A DNA stretch of 38,061 bases from Candidatus Woesearchaeota archaeon (GCA_018303075.1 JAGVYW010000040.1:1-38061); one strand, 5' to 3'; counted from the stretch's first letter, positions 25,538-33,566 are shown. The notes: generated by a model from the letters alone, not told the origin. Made by a program: numbers and translations.

Positions 25538-26242
25538 ATGTGCAAAAAAATACTATTCTTGTTGATAATAGCTACTTTTATTTTTATTGCGAGTTGTAAG
25601 AACAATACAACTATTCTTGGAAACACACAAATAGAATATCTTAACGAAGCAGCTGGATTTAAGCTCGTTTCTGAGAATAAAGTTATATATATTGACCCTT
25701 ACAAAATGCCAGAAATAGTCGAACAAAAAGCTGACCAAATATATATAACACATTCACACTTTGACAGCTGCTCTGCAAAAGATATTGCAAAAGTAACAAA
25801 AGCAAGCACATGGATTATTGCACCTCTTGATTGCCTGCAAAAGATTGCAGATATTCAATTTGCAAAAGTTGTCACTTTGGATCCAGGATATACATATAAT
25901 ATTGGTGGTGTAAGTGTTGATACTATTCATGCATATACTGTCAATAATAACTTTCATCCATATAATAACAGCTGGTTTGGATATGTGTTTAATATTGACG
26001 GAAAAAGAATCTATTACTCTGGCTTTACTGATTTTGTGCCTGAAATACAGAAATTATTACCTGTAGATATGGCTATTCTTGTCATCAATGGTATTGATTC
26101 TATGAATAATGAAGATGCTTTGAAGATTGTCAAACAATTGCAGCCAAAGAAAGTTATTGGTGTTGCTTATTCTTCTGCTACTTCGTTTGTAAGTCTTGGT
26201 GGATTTAAGAAAGAATGCGATTGCGATGTTAAAGTTGTTTGA
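25538..26242 (+). CDS. Lipoprotein with degenerate metallo-beta-lactamase fold (UlaG-like)
   Basis: A 234-residue protein. A signal peptide with lipobox I-A-S-C (C20) predicts attachment to the outer face of the membrane. The fold is UlaG-like: IYIDPYKMPE, ITHSHFDSCS, FHPYNNSWFGYVF, YYSGFTDFVPE and GVAYSS. H72, H74 and D76 of the HxHxDH motif are kept, but the sixth position is Ser (S77), the metal-bridging Asp of GDTD is Phe, and the terminal His of MHY is Ala. It therefore probably binds one metal at most, or none. A TATA-like CTTTAAAAGC lies about 27 nt before the ATG. Confidence 0.8.
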   Translation: MCKKILFLLIIATFIFIASCKNNTTILGNTQIEYLNEAAGFKLVSENKVIYIDPYKMPEIVEQKADQIYITHSHFDSCSAKDIAKVTKASTWIIAPLDCLQKIADIQFAKVVTLDPGYTYNIGGVSVDTIHAYTVNNNFHPYNNSWFGYVFNIDGKRIYYSGFTDFVPEIQKLLPVDMAILVINGIDSMNNEDALKIVKQLQPKKVIGVAYSSATSFVSLGGFKKECDCDVKVV

Positions 26243-26557
26243 TTTGAAAAACATTGTTTTTATACTCCGCAGCTCTGCTTAGATTGAGTAGTTCATCTGC
26301 TTGGTTTTGTTATCAAAACTGTTTCATAACTTTTGCAAACTGTTTGCTTTATTTGACTGCTTCTTGCCATGCCTATGCCAGATGTGCATTCAACAGGACA
26401 TTTTGATCCAAAATATCTTTCTATATCGTAAAATACAATTAATCATATAAAAGAAAATCTGAATGAGTTTAAACAAATTGCAATACAAATATCTAAGCAA
26501 GCCTTTTGAATCTTCCTCTTTTCAAATCATCTAAGTATTAATAGTTTACTGTTTTTC
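26243..26557. other. First part of a 536-bp gap: no gene recognised
   Basis: This stretch lacks a convincing gene. The minus strand has a 50-codon open frame (26293-26442) with two cysteines spaced as C-P-V-E-C and no good start, which may be a decayed gene. A TATA-like CATATAAAAG (26444-26453, plus strand) has no gene at the expected distance. Confidence 0.5.
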
Positions 26558-26739
26558 GTATGTGCATAGCTAAATCAAGGAATTGCGCCAGCGTACCGTC
26601 GACTCCATCGAAATCTCACTAGATTAATATATCGAGAGATTTCGATTCCACGAGTCAGCGTCATATTGCAACGTGTCGTCGACAATCATGCGGTACAGCA
26701 AGCGCAATTCCATTCGAAGAGCTATGCACATACTTTTTC
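26552..26739. repeat. 176-bp nested inverted repeat (26558-26733) flanked by TTTTTC direct repeats
   Basis: The outer arms GTATGTGCATAGCT (26558-26571) and AGCTATGCACATAC (26720-26733) are perfect complements. Inside them GGAATTGCGC (26579-26588) pairs with GCGCAATTCC (26702-26711), GTACC (26593-26597) with GGTAC (26692-26696), and GTCGAC (26598-26603) with GTCGAC (26678-26683). An inner hairpin pairs ATCGAAATCTC (26607-26617) with GAGATTTCGAT (26636-26646). TTTTTC abuts both ends exactly. The segment is more GC-rich than its surroundings. It may be a MITE-like insertion with target duplication, or a structured RNA ending in a T-run. It lies 45 bp before aspS. Confidence 0.75.
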
Positions 26740-26778
26740 CCGTAAGATTTAAATAAGACAAGCAAAACTTCTCTATCT

Positions 26779-28557
26779 ATGCTGCGTACACATACTTGTG
26801 GAGAATTGGGTGAGAAAGATCTTAAGAAGAAAGTAGTTCTTGGCGGCTGGGTGCAATCACCTAGAGATCATGGCGGAGTTATCTTTATTGATCTTAGAGA
26901 TAGGTATGGATTAACACAGATTGTATTTGATCCTAGTCATAGTAAAGATGTGCATAAGGTAGGAGAAACTTTTCGGAGAGAAGATGTTATAATTGTCGAA
27001 GGTCATGTAAGACATAGACCAAAAGGTATGACAAATGAAAAACTCAAAACAGGAGCAATTGAAGTGCTTGTTGATAAGATTGCCAGTGTAAATAAAGCAA
27101 TTACTCCTCCATTAGAGGTTGATGATAGAACAGAAGCTTCTGAGGAAATAAGACTAAAATATAGGTATCTTGATCTTCGCAGACCAAAAATGCAGCAACA
27201 ACTTATGTTTAGACATAAGACAATCAGCACAATAAGACAATATTTGAATGAACTACAGTTTGTTGAAATTGAGACACCAATGCTAATCAAAACTACCCCA
27301 GAAGGAGCAAGAGATTATATTGTGCCAAGCAGAGTAAATCCTGGCAGATTTTATGCATTGCCACAGTCACCACAAATATATAAACAAATTCTGATGATAG
27401 CTGGATTTGATAAATATTACCAGATTGCGCGCTGTCTGCGAGATGAAGATCTACGAGCAGACAGGCAGCCAGAACATACACAGCTTGATTTAGAGATGTC
27501 TTTTGCTGAAGTTGAAGATATATTAACTTTAACAGAAGGTTTGCTCAAACACGTGTTTAAAACTATGCTTGATAAAGAGATAAGAATACCATTCAAAAGA
27601 TTCACTTATCAAGAAGCAATGGAAAAGTATTGCATTGACAAGCCAGATATTCGATTTGATTTCTTCTGTACAACTGTAACTGGTATTGTTAAGGATGCAG
27701 AATTTAAGGTATTCAAAGAAGTTATTAACCAAGGAGGCATTGTTAAAGTACTGAATGCTGAGAAATGTGCAGAGAAGTTAAGCAGAAATCAGATTGATGA
27801 GATTATTTCATTTGCACAAAAAGAAGGAGCAAAAGGATTGGCATGGATGAAAGTCACAGCAGAACATAAACTTGAGAGCAATATTGCGAAATTTTTTTCG
27901 AACGATATTCAGAAAAAAATAATTGAGAAGACAGGAGCAAAAGCAGGGGATTTATTGTTTTTCGGAGCTGATAAGGAGAAAGTTGTCAATGATATCTTAT
28001 CAAAAGTGCGGCTTAAACTAGGAAATGATCTTGGACTAATTAAAGAAGAGTTTGCATTTTGTTTTGTTACTGATTTTCCTATGTTTGAATGGAACGACGA
28101 AGAAAACAGATGGGATTTCTGTCATAACCCATTCACAATGCCTAAGAAAGAAGATCTGCACTTTTTAGAAACAAATCCTGGAAAAATCTATACTTATCAA
28201 TATGATTTTGTTGTAAATGGCACAGAATTATTTTCTGGCTCTGTACGAAATACAATCCCTGAATTGCAGGAGAAGATGTTCAGAATTGTGGGATTATCTG
28301 AGCATAAGGTTAAAGAAAGATTTGGATTTCTTTTAGAAGCTTATAAGTACGGAGCTCCACAACATGCAGGATTTGGATTGGGAATTGACAGGCTGACTGC
28401 ATTAATGCAAGGAATTCATGATATTCGAGAAGTAATTGCATTTCCAAAAAATAAAGCAGCAGTTTCTTTAATGGATGAGGCACCAAGTACTGCTGATGAC
28501 AAACAGTTGAAGGAATTACATATTAAGCTGGATGTTGTAAAAGTTGAGAGGAGATAG
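26779..28557 (+). CDS. aspS: Aspartyl-tRNA synthetase, bacterial type
   Basis: A 592-residue class II synthetase charging tRNA-Asp. It has the bacterial architecture: an anticodon-binding OB domain beginning MLRTHTCGELGEKDL, motif 2 CLRDEDLRADRQPEHTQLD, an inserted GAD domain at about 275-415, and motif 3 GFGLGIDRLTALM. Archaeal AspRS is normally about 430 residues without the GAD insert, so this gene was probably acquired from bacteria. The OB loop reads SPRDHGG; His at this place is found in some non-discriminating bacterial enzymes that also make Asp-tRNA-Asn, from memory of the family. A TATA-like GATTTAAATAAG about 28 nt upstream supports a leaderless start. Confidence 0.96.
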   Translation: MLRTHTCGELGEKDLKKKVVLGGWVQSPRDHGGVIFIDLRDRYGLTQIVFDPSHSKDVHKVGETFRREDVIIVEGHVRHRPKGMTNEKLKTGAIEVLVDKIASVNKAITPPLEVDDRTEASEEIRLKYRYLDLRRPKMQQQLMFRHKTISTIRQYLNELQFVEIETPMLIKTTPEGARDYIVPSRVNPGRFYALPQSPQIYKQILMIAGFDKYYQIARCLRDEDLRADRQPEHTQLDLEMSFAEVEDILTLTEGLLKHVFKTMLDKEIRIPFKRFTYQEAMEKYCIDKPDIRFDFFCTTVTGIVKDAEFKVFKEVINQGGIVKVLNAEKCAEKLSRNQIDEIISFAQKEGAKGLAWMKVTAEHKLESNIAKFFSNDIQKKIIEKTGAKAGDLLFFGADKEKVVNDILSKVRLKLGNDLGLIKEEFAFCFVTDFPMFEWNDEENRWDFCHNPFTMPKKEDLHFLETNPGKIYTYQYDFVVNGTELFSGSVRNTIPELQEKMFRIVGLSEHKVKERFGFLLEAYKYGAPQHAGFGLGIDRLTALMQGIHDIREVIAFPKNKAAVSLMDEAPSTADDKQLKELHIKLDVVKVERR

Positions 28558-28618
28558 AAACAGTTTTCTTCTTCAAAAAGAGTAATATTAATAAACCATT
28601 TCTCATTTCTGTTTATCT

Positions 28619-29923
28619 ATGAACAAACAATTTATTTCAATCAAGGAAGCAATTGACAAAGGCAGTGGAGAAATCTCTGTACGGGGATGGATTTATCGAG
28701 AACGTGGATCTGCGAAAGTGAAGTTTGTTGTATTAAGGGATTCTTCTCAGATTGTTCAATGTGTCATCAAAAAGGATGCTGTTGGCGATGAGAAATATTC
28801 TGTTGCTGACAAATTACAAATTGAGACTTCAATGGAGATACATGGAACAATAAAAAAAGAAGAGCGAGCGCCATCAGGATTTGAGATAGCAGTAACTGAT
28901 TTTGCGGTAATTGGACAATGTGATACTTTCCCTATCACTAAAGACCAATCAACTGAATTTCTGCTAGATAATAGACATTTATGGCTTAGATCAAGAAAAA
29001 TGACTGCTGTTATGAAAATACGATCAACTATCTTTGGTGCAGTCAATGATTTTTTCAGAAATAAAGGCTATTATGAGTTTCCTCCACCAATATTTACACC
29101 AAATGCATGCGAAGGCGGGGCAACATTGTTTGCTGTCAATTATTTTTCTGATAAAGAAAAGGTTTATCTGACACAGTCATGGCAGTTGTATGCTGAGGCA
29201 GCTGTATTTTCATTGGAAAAGATATATTGTATAAGTCCATGCTTTAGAGCTGAGCAGTCAAAAACATCTCGACATCTTGCTGAGTTTTGGATGGCAGAGA
29301 TGGAAGCAGCCTGGCTCAATCTCCATGATATTTCAGAAATTGCAAAGGAATTAGTTGCATATATTATTGAAACAGTGCTGAATAAGAATATGGAAGAGTT
29401 GAAGATACTTGAAAGAAATATTGAGAAACTGCAGAAGATAAAATTACCGTTTCAAACAATTACTTATACAGATGCATTAAAGATCCTGAAGGACAAAGAA
29501 AATATGATTGTAGAATTGGGAAAAGATCTTCGTACAATCGAAGAAGACCTTTTGATGAAATATTTTGACAAACCAATTGTTGTCACTAATTATCCTAAAG
29601 AAATAATGGCTTTTTACAAGCCAAGAGATCCAAATGATGCAAAAACTGCATTATGCTTTGATATGCTAGCACCTGATGGATATGGAGAAATAATTGGCGG
29701 TTCACAGCGAGAAACAGAGATAAATGAATTGAACAAATACTTGAAGTTGCAGGGAGAAAAACCTGAGAATTATGCTTGGTATTTAGATCTACGAAAATAT
29801 GGTAGTGTTCCTCATTCAGGATTTGGAATGGGTGTCGAACGAGTTGTGGCATGGATCTGCGGCTTAGACAATATTAAAGATGCAATTCCATTTCCTAGAA
29901 CTATGTTGAGAAAGAGTCCTTGA
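28619..29923 (+). CDS. asnS: Asparaginyl-tRNA synthetase, archaeal type
   Basis: A 434-residue class II synthetase. The N-terminal OB domain starts with ISVRGWIYRERGSAKVKFVV; motif 2 is SPCFRAEQSKTSRHLAEFWM followed by AEMEAAW; motif 3 is GSVPHSGFGMGVERVVAWI. AEFWMAEMEAAW rather than the AspRS-type FWSIDIE points to asparagine specificity. With AsnRS present, direct Asn-tRNA formation does not need an amidotransferase. It lies 61 bp after aspS with its own TATA-like ATATTAATAAACC about 30 nt upstream. Confidence 0.92.
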   Translation: MNKQFISIKEAIDKGSGEISVRGWIYRERGSAKVKFVVLRDSSQIVQCVIKKDAVGDEKYSVADKLQIETSMEIHGTIKKEERAPSGFEIAVTDFAVIGQCDTFPITKDQSTEFLLDNRHLWLRSRKMTAVMKIRSTIFGAVNDFFRNKGYYEFPPPIFTPNACEGGATLFAVNYFSDKEKVYLTQSWQLYAEAAVFSLEKIYCISPCFRAEQSKTSRHLAEFWMAEMEAAWLNLHDISEIAKELVAYIIETVLNKNMEELKILERNIEKLQKIKLPFQTITYTDALKILKDKENMIVELGKDLRTIEEDLLMKYFDKPIVVTNYPKEIMAFYKPRDPNDAKTALCFDMLAPDGYGEIIGGSQRETEINELNKYLKLQGEKPENYAWYLDLRKYGSVPHSGFGMGVERVVAWICGLDNIKDAIPFPRTMLRKSP

Positions 29924-29947
29924 GAAGAATTTTGCAAAAATGCAGAA

Positions 29948-30037
29948 TTATCCACAACAACATGAGCTATTATCTTTCTTTTTCTTATCTTTTTTTTGCA
30001 TGCAGCAACCTTCTTTTTTTTCATCATTTCCGTGCAT
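29948..30037 (-). CDS. 29-residue Cys/Lys-rich microprotein
   Basis: A 30-codon frame encoding a hydrophilic peptide: an N-terminal acidic/His stretch, a Cys-Cys pair (residues 11-12), a Lys/Asp-rich middle and a Cys-Cys-Cys-Gly end. It is supported by GAGGTGAT (30042-30049), a full match to the archaeal anti-SD, four bases before the ATG, and by a TATA box (AACTATATTAAC, about 30072-30083) about 40 nt upstream. Five cysteines in 29 residues suggest metal binding or redox use. It faces asnS tail to tail. No relative is recognised; the expression signals are the main evidence. Confidence 0.6.
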   Translation of the reverse strand: MHGNDEKKEGCCMQKKDKKKKDNSSCCCG

Positions 30038-30041
30038 TGGC

Positions 30042-30049
30042 ATCACCTC
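30042..30049 (-). promoter_or_regulatory. Full-length Shine-Dalgarno GAGGTGAT
   Basis: On the minus strand this octamer is a perfect match to the archaeal 16S 3' tail (AUCACCUC) and lies four bases before the ATG of the microprotein. Confidence 0.65.
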
Positions 30050-30092
30050 AATAGATATTTTAATTGAATTGGTTAATATAGTTTGTGGAATT

Positions 30093-30132
30093 AAATATCT
30101 CCGAGTTCACTTTGTTCACTCAGGAAATATTT
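30093..30132. terminator. Imperfect hairpin downstream of rfcL
   Basis: AAATATCTCCGAGT pairs with ACTCAGGAAATATTT apart from one mismatch and one bulge, around TCACTTTGTTC. It lies 53 bp after the rfcL stop on the minus strand and just upstream of the microprotein promoter. Confidence 0.4.
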
Positions 30133-30184
30133 GATTTAAGCGTGTTTGGATATCTGCAATTAGATTTATTTCTTGTGATATTGC

Positions 30185-31411
30185 TCAACCAATCAAAAAT
30201 CCAACTTCATCATCTGTCAATTCAAACTCATTGATAAAAGCAGATTTCATTGCTTTGTTTTTCTTCATCATTATTGAGACAAATGGCAATGTGTTCTGGA
30301 TTGTTTCTTTTTTTGAAGTGTGTGTCTTTACAGCGATTTTTGCTGCAATCTCTTTGCGCAAGCCATAGCGCATATTTGCACGCCAAATCTTTAATAATCT
30401 TTGCGTTGGAGAATATTTGATAAATTCTCTGTTTTTTTCTGTCTTTGCTGCAGCGATTCCTGCTGTCATCAATGTTGTCTGATAAACTAAAAATCTCCAG
30501 TGTTCTCGTCTTCTGATCCTGCCTTTGTAGACGTTTGCTTTTGATAATACATTGTATGCTGCTGCGAGGTCTGCTGGGTTTGTGTATTCTTTCGGCAGAT
30601 TTTCATCAATCCATAAAACGGATTCATCCAGATCCTCTGCAACATAATCTAATGCTGTGTTTGCAATAGATGCATCTGATGCTTTGAATATCTTAACTAA
30701 TGCATTAAATATTGACTCTACTTTTTCCCTGTCACCTAAATCATCAATTGCCTCTGTCTGCAGAATCTTTTTATCCTGCACCAAGCTTTGCAGATCATTT
30801 ATTGCTCCACGTACATCTCCTGCTGATTTTCTAGCTAATGACTTTAAGTCCATTTCATTGAATAATATCTGTTCTTTTGAACAAATATCTTTTAAGATCT
30901 TGTAGACTGATGTATAAGGTAATGTTTTGAACTCAATAAAACTGCAGATCTTTTTTAATGGCTTTAATTTGTCATCATAGGCATCAGCTGCTGTACAAAT
31001 AATAGGATAATATGATTTTTCGATTAATGATGATAATGCAGATACACCACCTCTATCATTTGTACCAGACAAGCCATCAACTTCATCAACAAGAATTATC
31101 TTTCCTCGCGCGAAAAGAGATAATTGTCTGGATGCATTGCCAACTGTTGCATTAATTCCATCTGCATTTCTAAAATCTGAAGCGTTTACTTCAATTATTT
31201 CATAGTTCAAGTCTTTTGCAATTGCGTAAATTGAACAAGTTTTGCCAGAACCAACACTGCCATGAATAAGTACTGCTTTTTTCTCTTGGTTTTTGTAGTT
31301 TAAAATGAATGTCTTAATGTTTGTTAGAGCTTCGTCATGGCCTTGAACATCTTTTGCAGTTCTTGGCTGATACTTGATTGTCCATGGCTTGTGGTCGAGA
31401 GGAGCTTGCAT
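30185..31411 (-). CDS. rfcL: Replication factor C large subunit
   Basis: A 408-residue clamp-loader subunit that opens the PCNA ring at primer ends with RFC-S. Seen are WTIKYQPRTAKDVQGH near the N terminus, Walker A HGSVGSGKT, Walker B IILVDEVDG and the sensor 2 region SAGDVRGAINDLQSL. It is shorter than many archaeal RFC-L proteins (often 450-500) and ends VGFLIG without a recognisable PCNA-binding QxxLxxFF box. The small subunit is not in the window. A TATA-like TTTAATAAATAC about 27 nt upstream supports a leaderless start. Confidence 0.95.
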   Translation of the reverse strand: MQAPLDHKPWTIKYQPRTAKDVQGHDEALTNIKTFILNYKNQEKKAVLIHGSVGSGKTCSIYAIAKDLNYEIIEVNASDFRNADGINATVGNASRQLSLFARGKIILVDEVDGLSGTNDRGGVSALSSLIEKSYYPIICTAADAYDDKLKPLKKICSFIEFKTLPYTSVYKILKDICSKEQILFNEMDLKSLARKSAGDVRGAINDLQSLVQDKKILQTEAIDDLGDREKVESIFNALVKIFKASDASIANTALDYVAEDLDESVLWIDENLPKEYTNPADLAAAYNVLSKANVYKGRIRRREHWRFLVYQTTLMTAGIAAAKTEKNREFIKYSPTQRLLKIWRANMRYGLRKEIAAKIAVKTHTSKKETIQNTLPFVSIMMKKNKAMKSAFINEFELTDDEVGFLIG

Positions 31412-31457
31412 GAATCTTGGAAAGAATGATGTATTTATTAAAATTGTGTTATTTCTT

Positions 31458-31586
31458 TTAAAAGTCAGTTATTCCAAGACTAATCTTGATCGCTTCATTT
31501 ATCTGCTGGATTAGTTCAGGATTCACTTTACCTATCGTTTGGTCTAAAGTTACAAGCCAGATATCATCGCGTCTAACATCAACTCT
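31458..31586 (-). pseudogene. MazF/PemK toxin remnant, middle deleted
   Basis: The frame reads VDVRRDDIWLVTLDQTIG, which matches the start of MazF/PemK toxins (usual form VKRGDIWLVDLDPTIG). It runs directly into KVNPELIQQINEAIKISLG, which matches their C-terminal helix. About 70 residues between these ends are missing, and no ATG, GTG or TTG opens the frame; a TAG lies just before it. It follows the antitoxin-like remnant with overlapping frames, as intact mazEF pairs do. It is a dead toxin whose reading frame survives by an in-frame deletion. Confidence 0.65.
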
Positions 31587-31728
31587 CTATCAATAATTCT
31601 CTTAATTTTTTCCTTCGTTCAACTTCAAGCAATCTATTGATAGTATTCGCATAACTTTCAGAAATCTTCTTATATTTATCTAAAGCATATTTTGTTTTGT
31701 TATTTGATATAAGAATTTTGCAAATAAT
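31579..31728 (-). pseudogene. Antitoxin-like remnant upstream of the mazF fragment
   Basis: Directly after the purA stop, and in the same frame, 49 codons stay open and end TGA at 31581-31579. The protein is helical and basic: DKYKKISESYANTINRLLEV then ERRKKLRELLIES. It lacks a usable start and any DNA-binding N terminus. By position it is the tail of the antitoxin once paired with the MazF remnant. It may also be read only by chance; its family cannot be fixed. Confidence 0.4.
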
Positions 31729-33027
31729 CTATTTTACACCATTTTCATACAGAATTGTCTGATTTCTTTCTGGTCCTATTGAAACAAAATTTATTGGAAT
31801 ACCTAATCTTCTCTGAATAAAGCGAAGATATTCTACTGCATTTTCTGGAAGAGTTTTACTTGTTATCAATTCAGGTATTAGTTTAAAACCTGGCAAAGTT
31901 TCGTAAACTGGAGTACATTGCTCTAACTGCGCTGCATCATGCGGAAAACTTTCGATAGGCTTGCCCTGAAATAAGTAGGATGTACAAACTTTAATCTCAT
32001 CTAACCCAGATAAAACATCAAGCTTAGTTATTGCTAAAGATGTAAAACCATTTAATCGCAATGCTTCTTTAATCAAAACTAAATCAAACCAGCCGCATCT
32101 TCGCTGGCGTCCTGTTGTTGTACCATATTCTGCGCCTTGCTTACGAAGATAGTCACCAATCAATGCATCATTTGTAGTATTAACTGTATTGTTCTCTGCA
32201 GATAATTCTGTAATAAATGGACCTGAACCAACTCTAGTTGTATAAGCTTTTGCAACGCCAATTATCATTGATTTTTCAGAGGGAATACCAGCCTGGACAA
32301 AAGCATTTGCTGCTAATGTATGTGATGCAGTTACATAAGGGTATGTTCCAAATGCTACATCTAAGAAAGTTCCTTGAGCTCCTTCAAAAAGAATCTTGAG
32401 ATTGCTGTTCTGTGATAGTTCAAGAGAAACATCTGCAAGATATTGTTTTAACTGCCGGCCATATACTGTATATTCAGAAACAATATCTTCTTTTGATGGA
32501 AGCTGGTCTCCATATATTTTCTCAAGCAATGCTTTTTTTTCTGGATAAATGCTGTCTAAACGCTGCTGTAATCTAACTGTGTCAATCAAATCAAAAAAAG
32601 TAACACCTCTTCTTCCAACTTTGTCTTCATAACAAGGGCCTATGCCTCTGCCTGTTGTACCAATTGGCTTGTTTGCAGCTTTTTCCCGTGCAATATCTAA
32701 TAAAATATGATAAGGCATGATTATATTTGCCCGAACATCAATGCCTAGATTTAAGGCATATTGCTGTTCTTTTAATGCAGCTATCTCTTTCAAAATAACT
32801 TTTGGATCAATAACAACTCCTGAAGCGAGCAGAACTCTTTTTCCTTGTATTACACCAGAAGGAAGCAGATGAAACTTATATTCTTTGTCAGCTACAACAA
32901 CAGTATGACCAGCATTATTGCCACCTTGAAAACGTACAATTATATCCTGCTGGTCTGCCAGAAGATCAACAAACTTGCCTTTTCCTTCATCTCCCCACTG
33001 CGCTCCTGTAATGATTGTAAATGGCAT
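31729..33027 (-). CDS. purA: Adenylosuccinate synthetase
   Basis: A 432-residue enzyme joining IMP and aspartate with GTP, the first step from IMP to AMP. The N-terminal GAQWGDEGKGKFVDLLAD contains the catalytic Asp and the P-loop; NNAGHTV carries the catalytic His; GTTGRGIGPCYEDK, RVGSGPF and the C-terminal TTTGRQRRCGWFD are all present. Length is that of the bacterial and common archaeal form. A TATA-like TTTTTAAAATAC about 26 nt upstream supports a leaderless start. The other half of the AMP branch (purB) is not in the window. Confidence 0.97.
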   Translation of the reverse strand: MPFTIITGAQWGDEGKGKFVDLLADQQDIIVRFQGGNNAGHTVVVADKEYKFHLLPSGVIQGKRVLLASGVVIDPKVILKEIAALKEQQYALNLGIDVRANIIMPYHILLDIAREKAANKPIGTTGRGIGPCYEDKVGRRGVTFFDLIDTVRLQQRLDSIYPEKKALLEKIYGDQLPSKEDIVSEYTVYGRQLKQYLADVSLELSQNSNLKILFEGAQGTFLDVAFGTYPYVTASHTLAANAFVQAGIPSEKSMIIGVAKAYTTRVGSGPFITELSAENNTVNTTNDALIGDYLRKQGAEYGTTTGRQRRCGWFDLVLIKEALRLNGFTSLAITKLDVLSGLDEIKVCTSYLFQGKPIESFPHDAAQLEQCTPVYETLPGFKLIPELITSKTLPENAVEYLRFIQRRLGIPINFVSIGPERNQTILYENGVK

Positions 33028-33099
33028 AAATCTTGGAATGAAGAGTATTTTAAAAATGTTACGGAAAGATTTATATACTTCTTTTTTCAGGAAAAAATT

Positions 33100-33402
33100 A
33101 TGGTATTGCTTGGCGGAAACATTGAATTGATTGGATTTGAAAAACTTAGGAATAATGAGCTGGTTGTTATTAAGAAGATGGTTGGCAGTTTTGTGAAATC
33201 TGTTTCTGAAGGAAAAAATTTTAAGAAATGCTGTTTGACATTGTTAAATCCAGACAGAGCAGATAAAGAAATGTATAAACTACAGCTAATGTTTGAATTT
33301 GATACAATATATATTGCTGCTGTTGAAGATACTAATTTATATTTTGGATTGGATAATGTCTGCAAATCAATTGAGAGACAATTAGAGAAACAACTACAAT
33401 GA
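33100..33402 (+). CDS. HPF/RaiA-like small protein (tentative)
   Basis: A 100-residue protein with a strand-helix-strand-strand-helix pattern: IELIGFEKLRNNELVVIKKM, KCCLTLLNP, LQLMFEFDTIYIAAVED, then LYFGLDNVCKSIERQLEKQL. The ending resembles the D-x-x-x-A-[IL]-D-x-[IV]-x-x-K-[IL]-E-x-Q motif of hibernation factors (HPF/RaiA), which bind idle ribosomes. Sequence likeness is weak. The frame is open further upstream, but a TATA box (GATTTATATACTTC) 26 nt before the ATG at 33100 fixes a leaderless start. The next ORF overlaps by four bases. Confidence 0.65.
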   Translation: MVLLGGNIELIGFEKLRNNELVVIKKMVGSFVKSVSEGKNFKKCCLTLLNPDRADKEMYKLQLMFEFDTIYIAAVEDTNLYFGLDNVCKSIERQLEKQLQ

Positions 33403-33566
33403 GCAGCGCAATTACTGCAGAAGAAATAGGAAAGATTATCAAAAATTCTAAAAGAATTGCCATAAAAGTAAAAGCAAATATGCCTGAAACAAGATTATAT
33501 CTTCAAGAAAGAAAAAATAATATTGATGATGACTATTTAAAAAGCTTTCGGGTGAAAACTACTTGA
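33399..33566 (+). CDS. 55-residue protein coupled to the HPF-like gene
   Basis: It begins with an ATGA overlap at the end of the HPF-like gene and its stop overlaps the end of the opposite kinase gene by eight bases. The peptide has a helical N terminus and a segment RIAIKVKANMPETRLYL that loosely resembles the first strand of DUF167 (YggU) proteins, then a basic tail. It could be a truncated member of that family or a new small protein. Coupling is the main support. Confidence 0.5.
   Translation: MSSAITAEEIGKIIKNSKRIAIKVKANMPETRLYLQERKNNIDDDYLKSFRVKTT

Noticed and set aside
26293-26442. 50-codon minus-strand frame with C-P-V-E-C
   Set aside because: No start codon near its beginning, no SD and no recognised family; kept only as part of the gap description.
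26440-26470. C/D-box-like TCTGAATGAG
   Set aside because: No complete C and D box pair at proper spacing.
29812-30027. 71-codon Lys-rich minus-strand frame
   Set aside because: It overlaps the end of asnS and is a frame-shifted reading of the microprotein region; the SD and TATA box fit the other frame.
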